Assembly: GCA_002690445.1 (NCBI GenBank)
Contig: NZER01000197.1
Coordinates: forward strand, 1-13,886
Source: Candidatus Pacearchaeota archaeon
GTDB lineage: Archaea > Nanoarchaeota > Nanoarchaeia > Pacearchaeales > GW2011-AR1
Direction: 5' to 3'
DNA length: 13,886 nt
Shown piece after piece: positions 1 through 6,055 of this stretch. The position numbers and the translations under genes were made by a program. The stretch's first letter is position 1, and every line of letters begins with the position of its first letter. A model generated the notes under the pieces. The model was not told the origin of the DNA. It made no database searches and was given only the letters and a program-made list of their open reading frames with translations.

Positions 1-787
1 AATCTGCGAGGACCGACATCGCTGTCAATGGTCCGGTCCCTGATCCTAAAATAATTCCGCCATCTGTAAATGAAGTCGCACCCGTTCCACCCTGGCCAAC
101 AGTATATCCATTTTGAGAATCGAACATTGTTTCCCATTGCGCGCCGGACCACGTTAAAAGCATATAATCACCAACGTCGTCAAATGTAAAAGTCGTCGGA
201 TTCCCGTCTTTGTGGGTTGTTACCGATAAAGTGACATCCCCGCCGTCCGTTGACATTGTGCAACCGATTATTTGACCGTCAATCCCGTCCCTCAACGTCG
301 CCGTGAATGCTCCCGCCGTCGAATCAAAGTCAACTGCACTCGCGCCCAATATAATATTCCCCGTTGCGGTTAATTGCTGATCTGTTGGATTAGTAACAAC
401 AGTCCCGGACCCGGAGAAAGTAATTGACTTTAATGTCGGGAGTGTGCAATTTAAAGTCAAAGTTTTTCCAGATGAAACATTAATCGTTACGCCCTTTTCG
501 GTCCACAATCTGATCGTTTGCACTATTGTCAAATCATCTGTTATCGTCCACGTTCCTGTCTGAAGCATCATTGTTACCGGGCTTGACCCAATTGCTCCGG
601 TCGCGGCAGTAATCGACGCCAGGGTGTAATTTTCACCGGCGCCAAATGCTTCCAGAACATCAACCATCTGGCCGATCTTGTTTTGTGTTAATGTGCCGCC
701 GGTCGATGTGGTCCTGGTAAAATTCCGAGTAACACCGTCCCAATGCTTAATGTCTTTCCCGCCGATATAATTTTTAAAATTAACCAT
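1..787 (-). CDS. Tail-fibre-like structural protein, N-terminal part (cut by the left window edge)
   Basis: An open frame of 262 codons runs from ATG at 787-785 off the left end of the window without a stop, so only the N-terminal part is present. The start is supported by GAGGGG ten bases upstream, just after the stop of the preceding gene. The protein begins MVNFKNYIGGKDIKHWDG and continues as Thr/Ser/Gly-rich beta-type sequence. It ends in a glycine-rich stretch (VGQGGTGATSFTDGG, then IILGSGTGPLTAMSVLAD) of a kind I associate with tail-fibre or appendage proteins of environmental phages. It lies downstream of two neck/adaptor-like proteins, where tail appendages are expected. No catalytic motif is visible. 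Structural protein is fairly secure; fibre, spike or other appendage is inference. Confidence 0.7.
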   Translation of the reverse strand, partial: MVNFKNYIGGKDIKHWDGVTRNFTRTTSTGGTLTQNKIGQMVDVLEAFGAGENYTLASITAATGAIGSSPVTMMLQTGTWTITDDLTIVQTIRLWTEKGVTINVSSGKTLTLNCTLPTLKSITFSGSGTVVTNPTDQQLTATGNIILGASAVDFDSTAGAFTATLRDGIDGQIIGCTMSTDGGDVTLSVTTHKDGNPTTFTFDDVGDYMLLTWSGAQWETMFDSQNGYTVGQGGTGATSFTDGGIILGSGTGPLTAMSVLAD

Positions 788-803
788 GATATTTAATCCC
801 CTC

Positions 804-1835
804 TTATGGATAAGTCTGCGGATATTCCGGCGGTAATTTCAAACTCGGCCTAATGTTCCGCCTTGACGTTCCGGCAAATTGATAATCTCTGTCGGTCTTT
901 CTTAATGCCTTAAATTTTTTTATCGCTTTTAATCCGATTTCTTTTCTTAACTGCCAATAATCTCGTAAACTCGGAATAAATCCGTCGGTGTCCGCACCAT
1001 AACATCGTTCAAGCGCGGCATATCTAACATATTTTGCAAAAAACGCCGGTATATTTAATTGATCGTCCCAATCCCGTTGATCCTCTCCGATGTCCGTCGG
1101 CATTTGCTCAAAAATCATAAAAACCTGGTTGTCTGTACTAATCTTGTCATATATTAAACCGGCATCGGTTTCGTCCAGGTCCGCCTCGGACCAGGTTACT
1201 ATCCCGCCGTCGTCGTCAAATGAATCCAACGGGGACCCTAAAACATTGTCATCGTCGCTTGTCGCGTTTGACGGTCGCTTATACATTACGAATTGATTGC
1301 TTACAACGTCCGGCCTCCAATATGCTTCCGGCAAACCAGATGTCGTTTTATACCATCTATCCGTTTCGGCCAATTTCTTCCGGTCAATCGGGAATAATGG
1401 TTGTTCGTCGTATGCCGCGAATTTCATATTGTGAAAATCCTCATGTAATGGACAAGGGACATAATCCGCCGGTGTCATAAATTCCGACTCCCAGGGATGA
1501 ACAAACCGCGCGCCGTCGTCGGCTGTGGTGCTATTCGTTAGAAAATATAACGGTTCCCAGGGATAACAGATTGTTTCGTTCCTGGCTTGCCAAATCTGCA
1601 AGCATTGGTATTTATCGCCCTCGGTAAACTCTCTTTCCCAATCTCTCATATATGAATAGGTCCATTCCGGAGGATATTTGTAATTATGGGCGCGCTCGAT
1701 ATATCCAGTTTTCCCGAAAATCTCTTGCTGTGCGTCATTCCAATAAGTCAATACGTCCAGATTGCTCCAAATGTTTTCGTCGGGATCGCGTAAATACCTT
1801 CTAATTTTTGTTTTTTCTTCATTAAATGTTGGCAT
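804..1835 (-). CDS. Neck/head-tail adaptor-like structural protein (343 aa)
   Basis: The product starts MPTFNEEKTKIRRYLRDP and has a helical N-terminal part with the pattern WSNLDVLTYWNDAQQEI at about residues 23-39. This 'new strand, work on the basis of a tryptophan then a row of helices' pattern resembles podovirus adaptor proteins of the DUF6682 type. The middle is acidic (a DDDN and DSFDDDGG region at about 195-212), and the C-terminal 90 residues are helical and basic (KAIKKFKALRKTDRD). The ATG forms a one-base stop-start overlap (TAATG) with the upstream 56-aa gene, so translation is probably coupled. The neighbours are another adaptor-like protein upstream and a fibre-like protein downstream. 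Family membership is from memory of sequence pattern, not a search. Structural neck protein is likely; the exact role is unproven. Confidence 0.6.
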   Translation of the reverse strand: MPTFNEEKTKIRRYLRDPDENIWSNLDVLTYWNDAQQEIFGKTGYIERAHNYKYPPEWTYSYMRDWEREFTEGDKYQCLQIWQARNETICYPWEPLYFLTNSTTADDGARFVHPWESEFMTPADYVPCPLHEDFHNMKFAAYDEQPLFPIDRKKLAETDRWYKTTSGLPEAYWRPDVVSNQFVMYKRPSNATSDDDNVLGSPLDSFDDDGGIVTWSEADLDETDAGLIYDKISTDNQVFMIFEQMPTDIGEDQRDWDDQLNIPAFFAKYVRYAALERCYGADTDGFIPSLRDYWQLRKEIGLKAIKKFKALRKTDRDYQFAGTSRRNIRPSLKLPPEYPQTYP

Positions 1836-2005
1836 TATGATTTTGCGAATTTCTGGATAATTTTCATTTGTTCTGCGGCTAATTTTGTTGCTCGATTAAA
1901 CCTTTGCTTATCGCTTTTAATTTCTTCCGCCCTTTTTAATGTTCTCAAATCATCCTCTGTTTTATATTTCAACTCTTCTTGCGCTCTTGTTGGTGTCATT
2001 GGCAT
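1835..2005 (-). CDS. Small charged helical protein (56 aa)
   Basis: ATG at 2005-2003 opens a 56-aa frame ending in TAA at 1837-1835, which overlaps the ATG of the next gene. A strong Shine-Dalgarno (TAAGGAGAT) lies just upstream and is embedded in the last codons of the preceding adaptor gene. The product, MPMTPTRAQEELKYKTEDDL onward, is rich in Lys, Glu, Arg and Gln and should form one or two amphipathic helices with no membrane segment. It sits between two neck-like genes, so a small virion or assembly role is plausible. I recognise no family. Tight packing, the good ribosome binding site and the stop-start overlap make it a real gene. Confidence 0.75.
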   Translation of the reverse strand: MPMTPTRAQEELKYKTEDDLRTLKRAEEIKSDKQRFNRATKLAAEQMKIIQKFAKS

Positions 2006-2007
2006 AT

Positions 2008-2670
2008 TTATCTCCTTATACTGTCAAATCGGTTTCCCTGGTCATTAAAAGAATAACTACGATCGGCGGTATCGGGGTTAAATGTCGCTAATCCACCGGT
2101 TTCAATGTACCGGTTTAAATACTCCGTCGCCCTTTTCGCATCCCCTCTGCCCGCGAAATATTCGCTGACGGCCAGATATATTGCGGCCCTCTGATATTCG
2201 CCTTGCAATTTAATCGGATCGTTGCTTGTGGTATAGACTTTAGGAATGCAAACGCAAGTTAATTCAAGGACAATTCCATTCGTGGCCGGTTTTAAATAAA
2301 TCCCCAGGACATCTTCGCCGATCTGCATATACTGTGATGGCTCGCCGGTCTGCTTCATCCACCAAGCATTATCGGCGGTCAACCTAATTAAATCGGTTTG
2401 AGTCAATCGCCTTTGTCGGTTCCGGTCCCAGGCTTCAACTACCCATCCGAAATGGTCCGCTTCCCATCCCATCCGGTAAAACTGGCGATCCGCATATAAG
2501 GGCAAATGATAGACTTTTTGATAAATATTGGTAACAGAGGTTAATTCTTGAATGGCATCATTGATAGAATCGCGGACGGGTGCAATTCCGGCATTTGTGT
2601 CGGCAAATACGTCCGGTGATGATACGTCCTCGCCGATAAGTCTTAAAACGTGTTTCTCCAGGGAATTCAT
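2008..2670 (-). CDS. Neck/adaptor-like structural protein (220 aa)
   Basis: The product begins MNSLEKHVLRLIGEDVSSPD and carries the helical motif RDSINDAIQELTSVTNIYQK at about residues 33-52, followed by a beta-rich middle containing Trp and Tyr. The C-terminal helix region (YQRAAIYLAVSEYFAGRGD at about 159-177) is typical of phage adaptor proteins that assemble as rings under the portal. Overall layout resembles the 343-aa protein downstream, suggesting both belong to the neck. ATG at 2670 is preceded by GAGG about ten bases upstream. The role is inferred from composition and position between capsid and fibre genes. Alternatives are a tail-tube or other tail-completion protein. Confidence 0.6.
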   Translation of the reverse strand: MNSLEKHVLRLIGEDVSSPDVFADTNAGIAPVRDSINDAIQELTSVTNIYQKVYHLPLYADRQFYRMGWEADHFGWVVEAWDRNRQRRLTQTDLIRLTADNAWWMKQTGEPSQYMQIGEDVLGIYLKPATNGIVLELTCVCIPKVYTTSNDPIKLQGEYQRAAIYLAVSEYFAGRGDAKRATEYLNRYIETGGLATFNPDTADRSYSFNDQGNRFDSIRR

Positions 2671-2698
2671 TTGGGACCGTCCTCATAAAAACTCTCGA

Positions 2699-2797
2699 TT
2701 AATTATCTTCCCACCTGGGGGTTAATATCGCCCAATCTGATATTCTATGGACCCCTTCACTATTATCAATTAGTAACGCTCGCCGTTTTATTATCAT
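2699..2797 (-). CDS. Hidden 32-aa protein with strong Shine-Dalgarno
   Basis: ATG at 2797-2795 is preceded by AAAAGGAGGGAAATC, one of the best Shine-Dalgarno sequences in the window, seven to eight bases from the start. The frame runs 32 codons to TAA at 2701-2699. It overlaps the last 32 bases of the glycosyltransferase-like gene in another frame. The product starts MIIKRRALLIDNSEGVHRIS and ends in an aromatic, acidic tail (WAILTPRWEDN). It has no membrane segment and matches nothing I know. It fills an otherwise empty 95-base gap, which together with the ribosome binding site supports translation. Being next to radical SAM and glycosyltransferase genes, it could be a substrate or accessory peptide, but that is speculation. 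Confidence 0.55.
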   Translation of the reverse strand: MIIKRRALLIDNSEGVHRISDWAILTPRWEDN

Positions 2798-3458
2798 GAT
2801 TTCCCTCCTTTTTAAAAATTGGATAATTGCCACCGCGATATTTTGTTTCAATCGCAGGAATATATAATTTTCTTCGGGTTTTCATATTCTCAAAACATCC
2901 GATCAGTTTTAAATTTTCGTCAAAATCTTCAACGCCGACATTACAACCAACTCCGGTTTCCCCTTCGTTGCAATCATCAAATAAAAACCCGTCGCTATAC
3001 TTAAATATGTCTAATAGTCTTTGACTACAAAAAAACGCTCTACCATGCTTTCCGTCATTAAAAACATCCTCTTTTCTTGAATTAAAGATATAAGCTTGGT
3101 CAATGTCTTTTGAAATACCCTTAAAACCGTCGAGGATTCGTTCTGGCGCCATTATTTCAAAATTACGCATATATGTCTTGAATTTTATATCATCATGAAG
3201 GAATAAAACGTCGCTCTTTCCGTCCCATATATTTTTCAAATAATAATCATAAGCGCCGAATTCAAGCCCTTTATTTTCTCGGACATTATAAGGCAAATCA
3301 AAAACTTTTAACCATGCTGACGGTTTATTTGACACAATATGAACATTTATTCCCTCGTCATGATGCAATTTCCACATTGTCCGATAAAATGCGTCAAATT
3401 TATCAAGATACCATCCGCAAACGCAAATATTTAAATTATTCGATTGCAATTTTGACAT
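2766..3458 (-). CDS. Glycosyltransferase-like protein (230 aa)
   Basis: The chosen start is ATG at 3458-3456, with AAGGA nine bases upstream; a TTG six codons earlier overlaps that site and is less likely. The protein opens with a hydrophobic beta strand (NLNICVCGWY) and has NKGLEFGAYDYYL at about residues 62-74 and LFLHDDIKF at about 85-93. The latter resembles the acidic metal/nucleotide-sugar site (DxD-like) of GT-A glycosyltransferases. The C-terminal half is richer in Cys, Gly and Lys and has no membrane segment. The start overlaps the end of the radical SAM gene by 28 bases, indicating co-translation. A sugar-transfer role on a virion or host glycan is inferred. The family assignment is less sure than for the other glycosyltransferase. 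Confidence 0.6.
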   Translation of the reverse strand: MSKLQSNNLNICVCGWYLDKFDAFYRTMWKLHHDEGINVHIVSNKPSAWLKVFDLPYNVRENKGLEFGAYDYYLKNIWDGKSDVLFLHDDIKFKTYMRNFEIMAPERILDGFKGISKDIDQAYIFNSRKEDVFNDGKHGRAFFCSQRLLDIFKYSDGFLFDDCNEGETGVGCNVGVEDFDENLKLIGCFENMKTRRKLYIPAIETKYRGGNYPIFKKEGNHDNKTASVTN

Positions 3459-4129
3459 AATTTCAAATCCTTCCAATCGCGGGACCTGTGTAAATCTCTA
3501 TATCTATCATAAACTTTTGAGTTGTAAATATTGTCGAATGAATCATTTAAAATATTCCCAAAAACAACCTCATATTTATAATCGGAACAACAAAGAATTA
3601 CGTCCCCTTTGTGATTTATATACGCTTTATCAAAAACCCAATCACATTCCCGAATCGGTGAGATACAACCGACTTTAACATGACCAGCGCGATTATAAAA
3701 AGATTGCCTTAACTCTCCGAATCCTGTATGGACAATATTTTTAAATTCTTTTGTGAGTTTAATTAAATGATCATTTTTTTTATCGTAATGACTGACGCCG
3801 ACCCATGTAATTCCAGACGCTAATAATTTCCCTAACGTCTTAATATTTAAAAAATCTCCGTTTGTGCTGATAAATATTGTATTTTCAGGGAATACTTTTC
3901 TAATGCGCTTTATTTTGTCAAAAATATTAACATCTGCTAACGGTTCTCCCATCAAGTACGGATGAATCGAACCTTTGTAATCAATATCTTTTAAGTCCGA
4001 CAATACTTTCTCGAATACTTGGTCCGGCATTACCAATGTTCCTGCTTTTTTAATTACTGAATTAGGGCACCATTGGCATTCCCTATTGCAAAAATCAACC
4101 GTTTGAATCTGTATTGACTTTGGTTGCAT
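3431..4129 (-). CDS. Radical SAM enzyme with SPASM-like C-terminus (232 aa)
   Basis: The N-terminus carries a Cx3Cx2C cluster-binding motif (CNRECQWC, Cys 14, 18 and 21), expected to hold the 4Fe-4S cluster that cleaves S-adenosylmethionine. A GEP-type motif (YLMGEPLADV) follows at about residue 60, as usual for the family, then TIFISTNGDFL. The C-terminal part has cysteines at GCISPIRECDW, GDVILCC and CQNC, with FGNI between them; this is the layout of SPASM/twitch domains that bind additional clusters. Length is on the short side but the core looks complete. It sits between two glycosyltransferase-like genes and overlaps its neighbours, so it probably works with them. The substrate is unknown: peptide, sugar or lipid modification are all possible. 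Confidence 0.85.
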   Translation of the reverse strand: MQPKSIQIQTVDFCNRECQWCPNSVIKKAGTLVMPDQVFEKVLSDLKDIDYKGSIHPYLMGEPLADVNIFDKIKRIRKVFPENTIFISTNGDFLNIKTLGKLLASGITWVGVSHYDKKNDHLIKLTKEFKNIVHTGFGELRQSFYNRAGHVKVGCISPIRECDWVFDKAYINHKGDVILCCSDYKYEVVFGNILNDSFDNIYNSKVYDRYRDLHRSRDWKDLKLCQNCNRII

Positions 4130-4424
4130 CTTTGACCCATCTAACTTTGTCTACCAGGTATACCTGATTAAATATCAATAATTGCTTTACATACTCCCGA
4201 TCCATGTTTATATGTTCAACATTGTTTTCATCTTCGCCCAAATAAAAATAATTGGTGATAATGCTCCCGCCTGGTTTTAATCGTTTAACTAATTGCGGCA
4301 ATAAGTCTTTGAAATCTGCTTCTGGAATATGCTCATTTGTACTGGTCCAAATAAGAATGAATCGGCGGTGCTTGTACGATGTCCGGGCGCTCCATGTAAT
4401 CCTTCGTTTCTTTGATATGCTTCG
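4095..4424 (-). pseudogene. C-terminal remnant of a class I SAM-dependent methyltransferase
   Basis: An open frame after a stop at 4427-4425 encodes recognisable methyltransferase sequence only from about position 4350: ILIWTSTNEHIPEADF, then LLPQLVKRLKPGGSIITNYF. The EHIP and LKPGG elements are the late motifs (IV-V) of class I methyltransferases. The nucleotide-binding Gly-rich motif I and everything N-terminal to it are missing; that stretch overlaps the end of the glycosyltransferase gene in another frame. No ATG or GTG exists in frame; the only start is TTG at 4301-4299, without a Shine-Dalgarno. It overlaps the radical SAM start by 35 bases. I read it as a remnant left by a deletion, although a truncated short peptide might still be made. 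Confidence 0.6.
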
Positions 4425-5079
4425 CTAATGATTTTGACGTTATGATCTCGGATTCTGTCTTTAAATGACCGATTTCAATTGACGTATCGCACCATACCTC
4501 GAATCCCGCTTCTGTCGCTTTCTTGCAAATCTGAATATCTGTCCCATACTCAAACTCCGGTGCAAAATATGGTGATTCAATCTTGTCAAAAACTTCTCGA
4601 CGGATTAACATACATCCGCCGCCGGTGACTGCTACTTTCTGCATCCCACCTGTAACCTCTTGATGAGTTTTAAAGAAATATTGACCCTTTTTCGTTTCTT
4701 CCATTATTACCGGGTCGCAATTCCCGCCGCGTTGATAATACAAAGCGCCAATAATGCCTATTTCCGGCCTTCCTTCTAAATGATTAACCAATTTATTAAG
4801 AAAAAAGTACTTGGGTGAAGGACCGATCTTTTTATCAATGTCGATAATATGATCGTCGTCTAACATAAAGATATAATCACAATCCCTGGATAATGCCGCC
4901 TCAACTATGGCGTTTCGCGCCCTGAATTGTTCCGATTTGCCTTTAATAGCCAGGAAGAAATCATATTCCGTATATCTTCGGCCCAGGTTAAAGGAAAAAC
5001 GCATCAAATCATCCAGTACGTCGGGACCAACGCCGTTAAAACATGGGATTCCTATACATATCGTTTTTTTATGCGACAT
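4333..5079 (-). CDS. GT-A fold glycosyltransferase (248 aa)
   Basis: Start is ATG at 5079-5077, preceded by GGAGGA five bases upstream; a longer frame upstream overlaps the preceding gene and lacks such a site. The protein starts MSHKKTICIGIPCFNG, the first strand of a family 2-like glycosyltransferase. RARNAIVEAAL (about residues 53-63) and YIFMLDDDHI with the DxD-type metal site at 74-76 follow, then the acceptor-side motif VAVTGGGCMLIRREVFD. The late EYGTDIQICKKATEAGF is the usual acidic ED-like segment. There is no membrane segment, so it should be cytoplasmic. It would transfer a nucleotide-activated sugar; donor and acceptor cannot be told. The gene overlaps the zinc-ribbon gene by 11 bases. 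Confidence 0.85.
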   Translation of the reverse strand: MSHKKTICIGIPCFNGVGPDVLDDLMRFSFNLGRRYTEYDFFLAIKGKSEQFRARNAIVEAALSRDCDYIFMLDDDHIIDIDKKIGPSPKYFFLNKLVNHLEGRPEIGIIGALYYQRGGNCDPVIMEETKKGQYFFKTHQEVTGGMQKVAVTGGGCMLIRREVFDKIESPYFAPEFEYGTDIQICKKATEAGFEVWCDTSIEIGHLKTESEIITSKSLAKHIKETKDYMERPDIVQAPPIHSYLDQYK

Positions 5080-5401
5080 TTGGGTCCTCCGCGCTTCTCG
5101 GACATTTAATTGGATTCGTCGGTTTAATCTCGTCCGTTTCCTCAAATAACGCTAAAAAATCAGCATCTAAGTCCCAATCCTTGCATATTTGCATTTCATT
5201 CTCTTTTATAATCAAAACATTTCTCATTCGGCGATTTCCGCATTTATCGCAACAACCTAATTTATGGATTGTCCCGCGCCTTACCAATGCTTGACATGAA
5301 TCACACCTGACAATAGGGTCCGCGAATGCTGTTTGTGCTTTCGGGTCGTACAACTGGCTATTATCTTGTGGGCTTGTATCAATGTATGATTCTCCTGACA
5401 T
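5069..5401 (-). CDS. Zinc-ribbon protein of unknown role (110 aa)
   Basis: ATG at 5401-5399 has AGGAG four bases upstream. The N-terminal 30 residues are polar (MSGESYIDTSPQDNSQLYDP). Then two cysteine pairs, CDSC at about 33-36 and CCDKC at about 50-54, are separated by a short basic linker, forming a likely zinc ribbon. An acidic tail (DWDLDADFLALFEETDE) follows. Many tailed phages carry such small zinc-ribbon proteins between structural genes; the function is unknown. It is the first gene after the decoration protein and a strong hairpin, and opens the glycosylation-type cassette. It could bind nucleic acid or help assemble a complex; no evidence separates these. Confidence 0.7.
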   Translation of the reverse strand: MSGESYIDTSPQDNSQLYDPKAQTAFADPIVRCDSCQALVRRGTIHKLGCCDKCGNRRMRNVLIIKENEMQICKDWDLDADFLALFEETDEIKPTNPIKCPRSAEDPNVA

Positions 5402-5421
5402 AAATCTCCTTTAAATATGAA

Positions 5422-5461
5422 CCGTTGGGCGGACCAACTTTGTTGTCAATCCGCCCGTCGG
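5422..5461 (-). terminator. Strong hairpin downstream of the decoration gene (possible terminator or processing site)
   Basis: On the minus-strand RNA, CCGACGGGCGGA pairs with TCCGCCCAACGG: three outer pairs, a 2x2 mismatch, then seven perfect GC-rich pairs. The stem continues with UUGAC/GUUGG and a loop of AACAAA. It lies in the gap between the decoration gene stop and the zinc-ribbon ribosome binding site. No U-run follows, so it is not a classical intrinsic terminator. It may partly terminate, block exonucleases or mark an RNA processing site after the abundant capsid messages. Confidence 0.5.
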
Positions 5462-5490
5462 TTGTTTACTAAAACGGCTTGCAATGTTTA

Positions 5491-5967
5491 CTATAATGCT
5501 TTTATGAAAACCGCGATAGCTTTGGTCGTGTACGACGCCTGGGCCGCGAATGCAAAACCGCATGGGTGTAATATCTGCGCGGTTTCTGCCGGTGTAACCC
5601 CTTCCATTGCGAATACGTTCGTAATTCCGGCGGTCAACCTGGTTCCGGCGGCGACTTCGCCTCTTGATTCATGGTAAACATGACCGGTCGAGGTTAAACT
5701 TCTAACCCTTACCGCGCTATGATACCCATAAATCTGTAGCAATCCATAAGCACCGGCGGCGATTGTATCTACCGCAACACCGGCGAAATCAGTTCCGGCG
5801 GCGACATTCTCGGTCGCGGTTGCCAATGTAACGCCAACACCATCGGCGTCTGTGGTCCAATCCCAAATGACAGACTGCCCATTGGTCAACGATGCGGTGC
5901 TATAGGAATTCTTTACTACAATAAAAATTTTCTCTGGATCGCTCCTGTTAATTCTCTGAAGAATCAT
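5491..5967 (-). CDS. Putative capsid decoration or head-associated protein (158 aa)
   Basis: Start is ATG at 5967-5965 with AAGGAG seven bases upstream; an earlier in-frame start would consume this site. The product begins MILQRINRSDPEKIFIVVKN and is then rich in Gly, Ala, Thr and Val: TENVAAGTDFAGVAVDTIAA, then GLLQIYGYHSAVRVRS. That beta-rich, Ala/Gly-rich composition and the size, directly after the major capsid gene, fit a head decoration or head-associated protein. No enzyme motif or membrane segment is visible. A small inverted repeat (6022-6037) lies in its leader. The functional call rests on position and composition, not on a family match. Confidence 0.6.
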   Translation of the reverse strand: MILQRINRSDPEKIFIVVKNSYSTASLTNGQSVIWDWTTDADGVGVTLATATENVAAGTDFAGVAVDTIAAGAYGLLQIYGYHSAVRVRSLTSTGHVYHESRGEVAAGTRLTAGITNVFAMEGVTPAETAQILHPCGFAFAAQASYTTKAIAVFIKAL

Positions 5968-6055
5968 ATAGTTTCTCCTTTTCACTGACGACAAAATATC
6001 TGCCCGTTTATTGACTGTCGAATGACGTTATTGTCATCCCGTTTTGTTAGAGAGT

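Noticed and set aside
6022..6037. Small inverted repeat (ATGAC...GTCAT) between capsid and decoration genes
   Set aside because: Only five to six pairs with no U-run; too weak to call a terminator or operator.
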